A program made the translations under genes and the position numbers. Source: a bacterium OM1 bin76 (lineage in GTDB: Bacteria; Actinomycetota; Acidimicrobiia; Spongiisociales; ZC4RG35). From it: DNA of 37,552 nucleotides. Of the stretch, positions 7,810 to 17,930 are shown piece after piece. Location of the stretch: NCBI GenBank assembly GCA_002238785.1, contig MPNA01000027.1, positions 1-37,552 of the forward strand. Reading direction: 5' to 3'. The notes under the pieces are model-generated. The model saw nothing but the letters and a program-made list of their open reading frames with translations, made no database searches and had not been told where the DNA came from. The number at the start of each line of letters is the position of its first letter. Within the stretch, counting starts at the first letter, position 1.

Positions 7810-10650
7810 TTAACCGGCGCGATCCAGGCGGGAGATCAGCATCCTCTCCAAATACCGACCTGTATGGCTCCCGGCTGTGAGCGCCACCTCCTCCGGAGTG
7901 CCGGTGGCCACCACCCGACCTCCCCCGTTTCCGCCCTCCGGTCCCAGGTCGATGATGTGGTCTGCGGCTTTGATGACATCGAGGTTGTGCTCGATCACCA
8001 CTACCGTGTTACCCCCATCCACCAACCGGTGCAGGACCCCCAACAGACAGCGGACGTCCTCGAAGTGCAGGCCGGTGGTGGGCTCATCCAATATGTAAAC
8101 GGTGCGCCCGGTGGACCGCTTGCGCAACTCTGATGCCAGCTTGACCCGCTGCGCCTCCCCGCCGGAGAGAGTGGTGGCAGCCTGTCCCAGGCGGATGTAC
8201 CCCAGTCCCACATCGTTGAGCGTCTGGAAGGTGCGGGCAATGGCGGGATGATGCTCAAAGAGCTTCAATGCCTGTGAAACCGACATCTCCAGGATGTCGG
8301 CGATGCTCTGTCCCTTCCACAGTATCTGCAGCGTGTCCCGGTTGTACCTGCGTCCCCGGCACTGCTCGCAGGGAACGTACACATCGGGCAGAAAGTGCAT
8401 CTCGATCTTGATGGTGCCGTCCCCCCGGCACTCCTCACAGCGTCCCCCCCTCACGTTGAAGGAGAACCTCCCCGGTTTGTATCCCCGGGCCTGGGACTCG
8501 GGCACCCGGGAGTAGAGGGTGCGGATGTGATCGAAGACCTTGGTGTAGGTGGCCGGGTTGGAACGAGGCGTGCGACCGATGGGTGACTGGTCGATGTTGA
8601 TGACCTTGTCGACGTGCTCTATCCCCTGAACCTCCCGATGCCGGCCGGGCAGTACCCGGGAGCGGTAGATGTTGCGAAGCAACGCCTTGTAAAGGATCTC
8701 TTCCACCAGAGTCGACTTGCCGCTCCCCGAAACCCCCGTGACACATATCAGCTTCCCCAAAGGGAAGTCCACGTCCAAGCTCTGGAGATTGTGTTCCGCC
8801 GCACCGACCACCCGGATGTTCTTTCCGTTGCCAGGCCTTCTCACCGCGGGAACCGCAATACTTCTGCGGCCCGCGAGGTAATCGCCGGTAATCGAAGAAC
8901 GCTCCCTGCAAATGTCCTCCACGACACCCTGAGCAACGATCCGACCGCCGTGCTCTCCTGCCCCCGGTCCGATGTCCACCACATGGTCGGCGGAGCGGAT
9001 GGTCTCCTCGTCATGCTCCACCACCAGCAGAGTGTTACCCAGGTTCCGCAGCCTGTTGAGGGTCTCGATCAGCCTGAGGTTGTCACGCTGGTGGAGGCCG
9101 ATGGAAGGCTCGTCGAGGATGTAGAGCACCCCCACCAACCCGGAACCGATCTGGGTGGCCAGCCTGATACGCTGTGCCTCGCCACCGGCCAGGGTGGCGG
9201 CGGATCTTCCCAGGGTGAGATACCCCAGTCCCACATCCAGCAAAAAGGAGATGCGAGCCCGGATCTCCTTCAGCACCCGCTCGGCGATGGCCATCTCCCG
9301 GTCGGTGAGTTGGAGATTGTCGATGAAGTCCAGTGACTCGCCCAGCGAAAGCTCGGACACCCACTGGATGGTCGCCCCTCCCACCGTCACCGCCCGGGAT
9401 ACCTTGCTGAGCCGGGCGCCGTCGCAGTCGTCGCAAGGGACTTGTCGCATGTACTGGCGGTAGGAGTCCCGGGCGGAGTCTGATCCGGTTTCCCGGTGCC
9501 TGCGGTCCAGTTGCGGGATCACCCCCTCGTACCGGGTTGTCCAGACCCGGCGTCGGCCCCGGCGGTTGCGATAGCTCACCCGCAGCCTCCGCCGCGGCCC
9601 CCCGTGCAGGATCTCTTCCCGCACCGAAGGGGACAGTTCCCGCCAAGGTGAGTGAAGACTGAAATCCATGTCTTGAGACAAGGCATCCAGCAGCCTCGAG
9701 TAGTAGCCGCTGAACTGGTAGGCCCAGGGGGCTATCGCCCCGTCCGCCACGCTCAGGCGATCATTGGGCACCACCAGGTCCTCGGCCACCTGGTACCGGG
9801 CGCCGATGCCCGCACAGGTGGAACAGGCGCCGTAGGGACTGTTGAAGGAGAAGTTGCGAGGAGCAAGTTCGGAGAACGAGAACCCGCATCGATCGCACGC
9901 CAGGTGCTGGCTGAACGACAGAGTGGGGCCGTCGACTATGTCCACCATCGCCTGGCCCTCTGCCAAGCCCAGGGCGGTCTCGATGGACTGGGTGAGGCGG
10001 TCCTCCATCCCTGGCTTTCGTTCCAACCGGTCGACCACCACCTCGATGGTGTGCTGGTAGTAACGATCCAACCTGATCTCCTCGTCGAGGTACTGCACCT
10101 CTCCATCGACCCGCGCCCGGCTGTAGCCCTGACGGATCAGGTCCTTGAACAGCGATTGATACTCACCCTTGCGGCCCTCCACCACCGGCGCCAGCACCAT
10201 GAACCGCACCCCATCTTCCAGTTCCAGAATGCGGTCCACGATTTGCTGGGGGGTCTGCCGCTTCACAACCTCCCCGTCGTTGGGGCAGTGGGCAACCCCG
10301 ATCCGCGCATACAGGAGTCGCAGGTAGTCATGGATCTCCGTGACGGTCCCCACCGTCGAGCGAGGATTTCGGCTGGAGGTCTTCTGGTCGATGGAGATGG
10401 CCGGGGACAGCCCTTCAATGAAGTCAACGTCGGGTTTGTCCATCTGTCCCAGGAACTGCCGGGCATAGGCCGACAGCGACTCCACGTAGCGACGCTGTCC
10501 CTCGGCGTATACGGTGTCAAAAGCCAGGCTGGACTTTCCCGATCCCGACAACCCCGTCAGCACGACGAAAGAGTTTCGGGGCAGTTCGATCGTGACGTCC
10601 TTGAGGTTGTGCTCCCTGGCGCCGCTGATGAGGATGGATTCGGCAGTCAT
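7810..10650 (-). CDS. uvrA: UvrABC excinuclease subunit A
   Basis: UvrA is the ATP-driven damage sensor that loads UvrB on lesions. The 946 residues carry two ABC-type ATPase halves. The first Walker A is GLSGSGKSS (about residues 33-41) and the second GVSGSGKST; the signature sequences are [16 protein letters not shown] and [15 protein letters not shown], with Walker B motifs [16 protein letters not shown] and [15 protein letters not shown]. Two zinc modules are present (CDRCG with CSTCAG, and CEECRGDG with CEQCRG). The ATG at 10650 follows a GAGGG element, 12 bases after the third hydantoinase B paralogue. No uvrB is in this window. Confidence 0.98.
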   Translation of the reverse strand: MTAESILISGAREHNLKDVTIELPRNSFVVLTGLSGSGKSSLAFDTVYAEGQRRYVESLSAYARQFLGQMDKPDVDFIEGLSPAISIDQKTSSRNPRSTVGTVTEIHDYLRLLYARIGVAHCPNDGEVVKRQTPQQIVDRILELEDGVRFMVLAPVVEGRKGEYQSLFKDLIRQGYSRARVDGEVQYLDEEIRLDRYYQHTIEVVVDRLERKPGMEDRLTQSIETALGLAEGQAMVDIVDGPTLSFSQHLACDRCGFSFSELAPRNFSFNSPYGACSTCAGIGARYQVAEDLVVPNDRLSVADGAIAPWAYQFSGYYSRLLDALSQDMDFSLHSPWRELSPSVREEILHGGPRRRLRVSYRNRRGRRRVWTTRYEGVIPQLDRRHRETGSDSARDSYRQYMRQVPCDDCDGARLSKVSRAVTVGGATIQWVSELSLGESLDFIDNLQLTDREMAIAERVLKEIRARISFLLDVGLGYLTLGRSAATLAGGEAQRIRLATQIGSGLVGVLYILDEPSIGLHQRDNLRLIETLNRLRNLGNTLLVVEHDEETIRSADHVVDIGPGAGEHGGRIVAQGVVEDICRERSSITGDYLAGRRSIAVPAVRRPGNGKNIRVVGAAEHNLQSLDVDFPLGKLICVTGVSGSGKSTLVEEILYKALLRNIYRSRVLPGRHREVQGIEHVDKVINIDQSPIGRTPRSNPATYTKVFDHIRTLYSRVPESQARGYKPGRFSFNVRGGRCEECRGDGTIKIEMHFLPDVYVPCEQCRGRRYNRDTLQILWKGQSIADILEMSVSQALKLFEHHPAIARTFQTLNDVGLGYIRLGQAATTLSGGEAQRVKLASELRKRSTGRTVYILDEPTTGLHFEDVRCLLGVLHRLVDGGNTVVVIEHNLDVIKAADHIIDLGPEGGNGGGRVVATGTPEEVALTAGSHTGRYLERMLISRLDRAG

Positions 10651-10662
10651 CGGCTTGGTCCC

Positions 10663-12381
10663 TCAGGATGGCGAGCGGTCCGAACGCGCCCCGGTTGGGG
10701 TGGCGGTTCCGTCCGCCCGCAATTTGACTCCGTATGCTTTTTCCGCTTGCTCCAGGGAGACATATTCATCCAGGACGTCTTGCAGTACCAACTCAACGGG
10801 GCGGTCCAAGGGATCACCCCATCCTCCCCCACCCCCAGAGAGGTTACGGAACCGATCCCCCGGGTACATGGTAAATCTCTCCATCCGCGCCCGGTGGGCC
10901 CGGTCGGTGTCCGGCCACACGATCATGGCGTTGGTCTCCGGCTCGTGGCCGCCCCGCAATCCCCACGGCTTGGTCTTGGTCTTCTTCTTCATCGAAAGCA
11001 CTTCCCCGGTGGCCAGGAACTTGACCTGCCTGCAGACTCCCAGGCCACCCCTCCACCGACCGGCGCCCCCGGAGTCCTGTCGTAGCTCCAGCCGCTCGTG
11101 GAAGACGGGCGAGCGATGTTCCAAGACCTCAATAGAGGTGTTCCTCACCGCCGTGGTGGAAAGGTGCTGCAGCGCATTGGCCCCGTCGTAATTAGGGGTG
11201 GCGCCCCAGCCGATCCCCTCGTTGTTACTCACCAGGAACATCTCACCGGTGTCGGGATGAGTCCCCACCGCCATGAACCCCGGCAGGTCGGAGCCCGACG
11301 ACGCGGCAATCTGGCCCATGCCCTGAGCCAAAGCCTTGTTGACCATCTCGAACCCCGCCATGCCCGTCCAAAGGGTGTACGTTGCCGACGGATAGACAGC
11401 ATGGAAGAGATTCCCCGGCGGGCAGATCACCCGCAGCGGTTGGTAATGGCCATGGTTGGCGGGAGCGTGAGGGGTCGTGAGGGATTTGAAGACATTCTTG
11501 GCCAGGCTCACCGTGCTCCCCAGAGGCATGTTCACCGGGCCGGGGACCGCCCCGTCGGAATCGCCATAGTCCACCGTGAAGCTCTCCCCTTCGATGGTGA
11601 CCGTCACCGCCATCCTGATCAGGTCATCGCTGACCCCGTCATCGTCCAACCAGTCATGAGCCGACCACTGCCCGTCGGGCATGGCCAGCACAGCTTCTCG
11701 AGCTGTCTCCGCTCCATGTTCGATGATCACATCTACCGCCTCGTCGACAGCGCCCAGGCCAAACTTCTCCCAGATCTGATGAAGGCGCCGCTCCCCCACC
11801 CGCAGACAGGCGACCTGGGCGTTGAAATCACCGATGATGTTCACCGGCAGCCGGGAGTTGTATTGGAGGATGGCCATCATCTGCTGATCGATCTCACCCC
11901 GACGGACCAACTTCACGGCCGGCAGGATCAGGCCTTCCTGGTGAACGGACGTGGAATCCAGCACATAGCCGGGATCCTTGGCGCCCAAGTCCATCCAATG
12001 AGCCCGAACCGCCAGATAGGCATCGGGCACTTCGCTTCCTTCGGCGAACACCGGAGCGAACATCATGGCGTCAGCGGCGTGGGCGCCGCTCCAGTAGGGA
12101 AAATTGAGTATCACCACATCACCGGGGTCGAGGTTTTCCACGCCCACTCTGTCGACACCCTTGACGATGGCGTAGTCGTTGGCGCCCAGAAAGGAGAGCA
12201 GTCCTGACGACTCGGCGATCAACCGCCGGTCGCGGTCGTACATGGAGATGCCGAAGTCCAGCACCTCATAGATCACCGGATTGAACGCGGTCCTAACCAG
12301 GGTCCGGCGCATCTGCTCCGCGGTGGAATTCAGATAATGACGGATCACCTCCACAGTTGCTCCATCCAACGCCGAGTTCAT
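10663..12381 (-). CDS. Hydantoinase B/oxoprolinase-family subunit, paralogue 3
   Basis: This 572-residue protein belongs to the HyuB family, the B subunit of ATP-dependent N-methylhydantoinases, 5-oxoprolinases and acetone/acetophenone carboxylases. It shows LDGATVEVIRHYLNSTAEQMRR split at the N-terminus, then LVRTAFNPVIYE, YWSGAHAADAM, RAHWMDLGAKDPG, GDFNAQVACLR, NNEGIGWG and a C-terminal LSGGGGGWGDPLDRP. The ATG at 12381 is preferred because it aligns with the starts of the two sister genes; the longer reading to 12450 runs into the preceding gene. It follows paralogue 2 by ten bases and precedes uvrA by twelve. The substrate is unknown. Confidence 0.9.
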   Translation of the reverse strand: MNSALDGATVEVIRHYLNSTAEQMRRTLVRTAFNPVIYEVLDFGISMYDRDRRLIAESSGLLSFLGANDYAIVKGVDRVGVENLDPGDVVILNFPYWSGAHAADAMMFAPVFAEGSEVPDAYLAVRAHWMDLGAKDPGYVLDSTSVHQEGLILPAVKLVRRGEIDQQMMAILQYNSRLPVNIIGDFNAQVACLRVGERRLHQIWEKFGLGAVDEAVDVIIEHGAETAREAVLAMPDGQWSAHDWLDDDGVSDDLIRMAVTVTIEGESFTVDYGDSDGAVPGPVNMPLGSTVSLAKNVFKSLTTPHAPANHGHYQPLRVICPPGNLFHAVYPSATYTLWTGMAGFEMVNKALAQGMGQIAASSGSDLPGFMAVGTHPDTGEMFLVSNNEGIGWGATPNYDGANALQHLSTTAVRNTSIEVLEHRSPVFHERLELRQDSGGAGRWRGGLGVCRQVKFLATGEVLSMKKKTKTKPWGLRGGHEPETNAMIVWPDTDRAHRARMERFTMYPGDRFRNLSGGGGGWGDPLDRPVELVLQDVLDEYVSLEQAEKAYGVKLRADGTATPTGARSDRSPS

Positions 12382-12391
12382 CCCGGCGCCT

Positions 12392-14137
12392 TCAGGACGG
12401 GGGGTGGTCCAGCCGCGCCCCGGTCGCGGAGGCGGTTCCGTCCGCGTCAACGATCACGCCATACACCGTCTCCGCCTGCTCCACCGACACGTATCCGTCC
12501 AACATGTCCTCCCTCACCAACTCGATAGGACGGTCCAACGGATTGCCCCAGCCTCCCCCACCCCCTGAGAGGTTACGGAACCGATCACCCGGTTCCATGG
12601 TGAATCTCTCCATGCGCGCCCGATGGGCACGGTCGGTGTCGGGCCACACGATCATGGCGTTGGTCTCCGGCTGTAGCCCGCCCCGCAACCCCCACGGCTT
12701 GGTCTTGGTCTTCTTCTTCATCGAAAGCATCTCCCCGGCGGCCAGGAACTTGACCTCCCGGCAGATCCCCAAACCGCCCCTCCACCGACCGGCGCCCCCG
12801 GAGTCCTGTCGCAGTTCCAACCGTTCGTGGAAGATCGGCGATCGGTGCTCCAGCACTTCCATCGAGGTGTTTCTGACCGCCGTCATGGCGAGATGTTGCA
12901 ACGCGTTGGCGCCGTCGTGGCTGGGGGGGGGGGCGCCCCCCCAGCCGATCCCCTCGTTGTTGCTGACCGCGTACAACTCCCCGGTGTCGGGATGAGTCCC
13001 CACCGCCATGAACCCCGGCTCGTCGGACGCTGAACAGGCCGCGATCTGAGCCATACCCTGAGCTAGAGCTTTATGGATCAACTCAAAGGACGCCATGCCG
13101 GTCCACAGCGTGAAGGTGGCGGCCGGGTAGACGGCGTGGAACAGGTTTCCCGGCGGGCAGGACACGGTCAAGGGTTGGTAGTGGCCGTGGTTGGCGGGAG
13201 TGCCAGGGGTGGTGAGGGACTTGAACACCGCCTTTGCCGTGCTCAGCGTCCTCCCATACGGCATGTTGACCGGCCCGGGAACTGCTTGGTCGGAGTCTCC
13301 ATAGTCCACCATGAAGTCCTCGCCTTCGATGGTGACGGTCACCGCCATCTTGATGAGGTCATGGGAGATCCCGTCATCGTCCAGCCAGTCATAGGCATCC
13401 CATGTCCCGTCGGGCATGGCGCGCACTGCATCGGTGGCGGTGCGCGCACCGTGCTCGATGATGCGATCGACAGCGGCGTCCACCGTTGCCAGGCCGAACT
13501 TCTCCCAGATCTGACGAAGCCGCCGCTCCCCCACCCGCAGGCAGGCGACCTGGGCGTTGAAGTCCCCGATGATGGTGTCCGGCATCCGGGAGTTATACCG
13601 GAGGATGTCGATCATCTGTTGATCCACCTTCCCCCGGTTGATCACTTTGACGCCCGGCATGATCAGCCCCTCCTGATGCATCGAGGTGGAGTCCAACACG
13701 TAGCCGGGATCCTTGGCGCCCAGATCCATCCAATGAGCCCGTACCGCCAGATAGACGTCGGGCACTTCGCTTCCTTCGGCGAACACCGGAGTGAACAGCA
13801 TGGCGTCTGAGACATGGGCGCCGCTCCAATAGGGGTAGTTGATCATCACCACGTCACCGCTGTGAAGGTTGTGGATCCCCACCTTTTCAATGCCCTTTTG
13901 AATGGCGTAGTCGTTGGCGCCCAGAAAGGAGAGCAATCCGGACGACTCGGAAATCAGCCGACGGTCCCGGTCGTACATGGAGATTCCGAAGTCCAGCACC
14001 TCATAGATCACCGGATTGAAGGCGGTTCTGACCAGGGTGCGGCGCATCTGCTCGGCCGTGGAGTTGAGATGGTGACGGATCACCTCCACGGTGGCGCCGT
14101 CCAGGGTGGGATGGGCGGTCATCTCATCCACCGCCAT
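12392..14137 (-). CDS. Hydantoinase B/oxoprolinase-family subunit, paralogue 2
   Basis: The middle of three tandem HyuB-family genes (581 residues) is very similar to its neighbours over the whole length. The catalytic-complex motifs (YWSGAHVSDAM, RAHWMDLGAKDPG, GDFNAQVACLR, LSGGGGGWGNP) are intact. It differs by a small insertion after GIGW, reading GGAPPPSHDG instead of the sisters' GATPNYDG or GATPDHDG. The insertion is encoded by a run of eleven G and seven C bases at 12923-12942. The start is ATG at 14137 or the in-frame ATG at 14122, which has a better placed GGTGGATGAG element. Six bases separate it from paralogue 1. Confidence 0.9.
   Translation of the reverse strand: MAVDEMTAHPTLDGATVEVIRHHLNSTAEQMRRTLVRTAFNPVIYEVLDFGISMYDRDRRLISESSGLLSFLGANDYAIQKGIEKVGIHNLHSGDVVMINYPYWSGAHVSDAMLFTPVFAEGSEVPDVYLAVRAHWMDLGAKDPGYVLDSTSMHQEGLIMPGVKVINRGKVDQQMIDILRYNSRMPDTIIGDFNAQVACLRVGERRLRQIWEKFGLATVDAAVDRIIEHGARTATDAVRAMPDGTWDAYDWLDDDGISHDLIKMAVTVTIEGEDFMVDYGDSDQAVPGPVNMPYGRTLSTAKAVFKSLTTPGTPANHGHYQPLTVSCPPGNLFHAVYPAATFTLWTGMASFELIHKALAQGMAQIAACSASDEPGFMAVGTHPDTGELYAVSNNEGIGWGGAPPPSHDGANALQHLAMTAVRNTSMEVLEHRSPIFHERLELRQDSGGAGRWRGGLGICREVKFLAAGEMLSMKKKTKTKPWGLRGGLQPETNAMIVWPDTDRAHRARMERFTMEPGDRFRNLSGGGGGWGNPLDRPIELVREDMLDGYVSVEQAETVYGVIVDADGTASATGARLDHPPS
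12921..12944. repeat. G11-CG-C7 self-complementary tract inside HyuB paralogue 2
   Basis: The plus strand reads CT, eleven G, C, G, seven C, AG. It can fold into a tight GC hairpin and is prone to replication slippage. The flanking codons stay in frame, so the tract only adds about two residues compared with the sister genes. Confidence 0.75.
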
Positions 14138-14143
14138 GGCGCA

Positions 14144-15868
14144 TCAGGATCGACGACTCAACCGCGCCTCGGTGGCAGTGGCGGTTCCGTCCCCCTCCAC
14201 CTTCACCCCGTAGACTTCCTCCGCCTGCTCCACCGAGACATACTCATCTCGGACATCTTCCAGCACCATCTCGATGGGACGGTCCAGAGGGTCACCCCAT
14301 CCTCCCCCGCCGGCCGAGAAGTTGCGGAAACCCTCTCCTGGCTGCATGGTGAATCTCTCCATCCGCGCCCGGTGGGCACGATCAGAATCCGGCCAGACGA
14401 TCATGGTGTTGGTGGTCTGCGGCTCGTGTCCTCCCCGAAGCGCCCACGGCTTGGTCTTGGTCTTCTTCTTCATCGACAGCAATTCCCCCACGGCAAGCCA
14501 CTTGACCTCCCGGCAGACTCCCAGTCCTCCTCGCCACCGACCGGCGCCGCCGGAGTCCTGGTGCAACTCCAACCGCTCGTGAAAGATGGGTGACTTGTGC
14601 TCCAGCACTTCCATCGAGGTGTTTCGGACCGCGGTGGTGGAGAGATGCTGAAGAGCGGTGGAGCCGTCGTGATCGGGGGTTGCCCCCCAACCGATCCCCT
14701 CGTTGTTGCTGACCGAGTACATCTCCCCCGTTTCGGGATGCCTTCCCACCGCCATGAACCCCGGCTCGTCGGAACCTGAGGATGCGGCGATGTGCTCCAT
14801 CCCCTGCGCCAGTGCCTTGTTGATCAACTCGAATGACACCATGGAGGTCCACAAGGTGTAGGTGGCAGATGGATACACGGCATGGAACAGGTTCCCGGGT
14901 GGACAGATTACCGTGAGAGGCTGGTAGTGGCCGTGGTTGGCCGGAGTCTCCGGAGTTGTGAGGGATTTGAAGACGTTCTTTGCCTGGCTCAAGGTGCTGC
15001 CGTACGGCATGTTCACCGGTCCGGGCACACCCGGGTCGGAATCCCCGTAGTCCACTGTGAACTTGTCCCCCTCGATGGTTACCGTCACCGCCATCTTGAT
15101 CAGGTCATGGGAAACCCCGTCGTCGTCCAACCAGTCATAGGTCGACCACTGCCCGTCAGGCATTGCCCGCACCGCTTCGGCCGCAGTCTCCGCGCCGTGT
15201 TCGATAATGCGATCGATCGCAGCATCCACATTCGCCAGGCCGAACTTCTCCCAGATCTGGCGAAGGCGTCGCTCTCCCACCCTCATAGCGGAGATTTGGG
15301 CGTTGAAGTCACCGATAATCGTCTCGGGCATCCGGGAGTTGTATCGCAGGATGGCCATGATCTGGGGATCCACCTCCCCACGGCGGATCAACTTGACGCC
15401 CGGGAGGATCAGCCCCTCCTGATGGATGGAGGTGGAGTCCAAAACGTAGCCGGGATCCTTGGCCCCCAGGTCCATCCAATGCGCTCGCACCGCCAGGTAG
15501 GCGTCGGGCAGGTCGCTTCCCTCACAGAAGATCGGCGTGAACAGCATGGCGTCGGCGGCGTGCGCCCCGCTCCAGTAGGGAACGTTGATGATCACCACAT
15601 CCCCAGGGTGAAGATTCTCGATGCCCACCTTCTCGACACCCTTGTGAATGGCAAAGTCGTTGGCGCCCAAGAAGGAGAGTATCCCCGATGACTCCGAGAT
15701 CAACCGGCGATGCCGGTCGTAGACGGAGATGCCGAAGTCCAGCACCTCGTAGATCACCGGGTTGAAGGCGGTCCGTATCAGGGTGCGACGCATCTGCTCG
15801 GCCGTGGAGTTGAGGTAGTGGCGGATCACCTCCACGGTGGCCCCGTCCAGTCTTGGACCTGTGCTCAC
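14144..15868 (-). CDS. Hydantoinase B/oxoprolinase-family subunit, paralogue 1
   Basis: The first of the three HyuB-family genes encodes 574 residues and lies directly after the A subunit. It begins with GTG at 15868, whose bases overlap the HyuA stop (GTGA), the classic arrangement for subunits made in equal amounts. Family motifs are YWSGAHAADAM, RAHWMDLGAKDPG, GDFNAQISAMR, NNEGIGWGATP and a C-terminal GGGGWGDP. It is probably the ancestral partner of the A subunit, since its stop-start overlap with that gene is the tightest of the three. Whether the complex hydrolyses a cyclic amide or carboxylates a ketone cannot be told from sequence. Confidence 0.92.
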   Translation of the reverse strand: MSTGPRLDGATVEVIRHYLNSTAEQMRRTLIRTAFNPVIYEVLDFGISVYDRHRRLISESSGILSFLGANDFAIHKGVEKVGIENLHPGDVVIINVPYWSGAHAADAMLFTPIFCEGSDLPDAYLAVRAHWMDLGAKDPGYVLDSTSIHQEGLILPGVKLIRRGEVDPQIMAILRYNSRMPETIIGDFNAQISAMRVGERRLRQIWEKFGLANVDAAIDRIIEHGAETAAEAVRAMPDGQWSTYDWLDDDGVSHDLIKMAVTVTIEGDKFTVDYGDSDPGVPGPVNMPYGSTLSQAKNVFKSLTTPETPANHGHYQPLTVICPPGNLFHAVYPSATYTLWTSMVSFELINKALAQGMEHIAASSGSDEPGFMAVGRHPETGEMYSVSNNEGIGWGATPDHDGSTALQHLSTTAVRNTSMEVLEHKSPIFHERLELHQDSGGAGRWRGGLGVCREVKWLAVGELLSMKKKTKTKPWALRGGHEPQTTNTMIVWPDSDRAHRARMERFTMQPGEGFRNFSAGGGGWGDPLDRPIEMVLEDVRDEYVSVEQAEEVYGVKVEGDGTATATEARLSRRS

Positions 15869-17904
15869 TTCACCACCAGGTTTCCCAGATGGTCGGGAAC
15901 CGCGGTCTGGTCGCTGTGGACGATCGTGACGCAGGTGGGCTCCCGAATGATGGCCGGACCCTCAATCTCTACCTCTGGTTGAAGGAGGTTGCGTTCGTAA
16001 ATCGGAAACAGGCGGCGCTCCCGGGTGGCGAAGTCGAAGGCATAACGCTCCCCAACCCGACTCTCCGACCCGTCAAGCCCCGGAGCATGATCGGCATCGG
16101 GAGGGCCGGACGGCTTGTCCAGGAGTCCGATCGCCCTCACCCTGGCAGTCAGGATCTGAACCTCCTCGTTCAATTCGTGGCCGTAGCGCTCCCGGTGCTG
16201 GGCGTGGAATTTGGCGGCCACCGAATGCTGATCATCGGCCGCTTCCAGGTCGACCGACAGGGTGTGTTCCTGGCCGTTGTAGCGCAGGTCCAGTCTTCTG
16301 ACAAACACCCGGTTCTCCGGTGGCACCGACTGGGTGGCCAGCACTCGGTCGGCCTCGGTCTCCAATTGGGCAAGGACGCCATCCATCTGGGCCAGAGCGG
16401 CATCGTCCAGCATGGTCAGCACCGTCTGCCCCACGTCGTACTCCAGGTCGGACATCAGCATCCCCCAGGCGGAGAACACCGCCGGTGCCGCCGGGACCAC
16501 CACCTCGGGCATCTCCATCTCCCTGGCCAGAAGCGGCGCCAGCATCGGTCCGGCGCCTCCGAACGCCACCAACGAAAACTCCCGGGGATCGAGGCCTCTT
16601 TCCACAGTGATCTCCCGGATGGCGCCCACCGTGCGGGCCAGCAGCACATCGAAGACCGAAGCGGCGGCCCGTTGGGTTGACATGCCCAATGGTTCGGCCA
16701 GTTTCTCGGTCACGCCCCGCACCGCCGCTTCCCGGTCCAGGCTCATCTCACCACCCAGGAACTCGTCGGGGGCGAGGTACCCCAGGCACAATGCGGCGTC
16801 GGTGACGGTCGGTTCGGTGTTTCCTCGTCCGTAGCAGATGGGTCCGGGAACGGCGCCGGCGCTATGGGGCCCCACTCGCAGTAGGCCCTTGTCCATCCAG
16901 GCGATCGAACCGCCCCCCGCCCCGATGGTGCGGATATCGAACACCGGGATGCGGATCGGAAGCGCTTCGATCTCCGCTTCATAGACCTCCGTGGGGACTC
17001 CGTCCACGATCACGCAGGCATCCAGGCTGGTGCCCCCCACGTCGAAGGAGAGCAGCGAAGAGCGCCCGGTGGCCTCTCCCAGGCTGATCGTTCCGGCGAT
17101 GCCTCCGGCCGGACCCGAAAAGACGGTGAGCAGGGGTGACAGCCGGGCAATATCGGAGGTCATCGCCCCTCCCGCCGAACGCATTATCAGGAAGGACCCT
17201 TCGAATCCGCCTTCTCGCAACCGGTCTTCCAAGTCGGTGAGATACCTCCCCAGGATGGGCCTTATGTAGGCATCGGCAACCGCGGTGGAAGTCCGTTCGT
17301 ACTCGTGGTATTCCCTCACCAGATCAATGGAGACGGAGACCGTGAGGTCGGGGAAGGCCTTGGTCAGAATGCTCTTGGCGGCTTCTTCATGCTCGGTGTT
17401 GGCGTAGGAATGGAGGAAACAGATCGCCACCGACTCGACTCCCCGCTCATGGAGGAGGCGACCCGCCTCTATCACCGCCTGATGGTCAAGTTCATCCACA
17501 ACCTTGCCGCGATGGTCGATACGGCCCGGGACTCCCACCGTGTGCCGCCTCTTGACCAAAAGCTCGGGGCGCTTGTATTGGAAGTCGTACTTCGAACCGC
17601 TCGGTAGATCTCCACGGGCGATCTCGAAGATGTCCCGGAAGCCGGCATTGGTGATTATGCCGGTCACCGCACCCTTGCGTTCCAGGATGGCGTTGAGCCC
17701 CAGAGTGGTGCCGTGGGTGTAGACGGAAGCCCCTTCCAGGGAGGCTTTGGTGGCCCGAGTTGCGGTAATCACACCGTCTGCGGGCGCCGCGGGAGTGGTG
17801 GGCGCCTTTCGTACCGTGATCTTGCCGCTCTGCTCGTCATAGGCGATGGCGTCGACGAAGGTTCCACCTATGTCCACGGCCAAGCGGTATTTGCGTTCAG
17901 TCAT
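15865..17904 (-). CDS. Hydantoinase A/oxoprolinase-family subunit (ATP-binding)
   Basis: This 679-residue protein is the HyuA-type A subunit, which binds and uses ATP in hydantoinase, 5-oxoprolinase and acetone or acetophenone carboxylase complexes. The N-terminal domain has the actin-like phosphate loop VDIGGTFVDAI (about residues 10-20) and VYTHGTTLGLNAILERKGA. The central domain has HEYERTSTAVADAYI, VFSGPAGGIAGTI, LSFDVGGTSLDAC and DIRTIGAGGGSIAW, and a further loop VAFGGAGPML. The ATG at 17904 is preceded by GAGAAAGAAG. It is the only A subunit in the window but is followed by three B subunits. A 26-base gap separates it from the upstream amidohydrolase, suggesting a shared catabolic pathway for an amide, imide or ureide. 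Confidence 0.94.
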   Translation of the reverse strand: MTERKYRLAVDIGGTFVDAIAYDEQSGKITVRKAPTTPAAPADGVITATRATKASLEGASVYTHGTTLGLNAILERKGAVTGIITNAGFRDIFEIARGDLPSGSKYDFQYKRPELLVKRRHTVGVPGRIDHRGKVVDELDHQAVIEAGRLLHERGVESVAICFLHSYANTEHEEAAKSILTKAFPDLTVSVSIDLVREYHEYERTSTAVADAYIRPILGRYLTDLEDRLREGGFEGSFLIMRSAGGAMTSDIARLSPLLTVFSGPAGGIAGTISLGEATGRSSLLSFDVGGTSLDACVIVDGVPTEVYEAEIEALPIRIPVFDIRTIGAGGGSIAWMDKGLLRVGPHSAGAVPGPICYGRGNTEPTVTDAALCLGYLAPDEFLGGEMSLDREAAVRGVTEKLAEPLGMSTQRAAASVFDVLLARTVGAIREITVERGLDPREFSLVAFGGAGPMLAPLLAREMEMPEVVVPAAPAVFSAWGMLMSDLEYDVGQTVLTMLDDAALAQMDGVLAQLETEADRVLATQSVPPENRVFVRRLDLRYNGQEHTLSVDLEAADDQHSVAAKFHAQHRERYGHELNEEVQILTARVRAIGLLDKPSGPPDADHAPGLDGSESRVGERYAFDFATRERRLFPIYERNLLQPEVEIEGPAIIREPTCVTIVHSDQTAVPDHLGNLVVK

Positions 17905-17930
17905 CTTCTTTCTCAGCGGAGAGGTATTCG

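Noticed and set aside
9652-11085. 477-codon plus-strand frame opposite uvrA and the third B-subunit gene
   Set aside because: It crosses two clearly real minus-strand genes and shows no domain; it is a shadow of their codon bias. The same holds for the long plus-strand frames opposite the other B-subunit genes.
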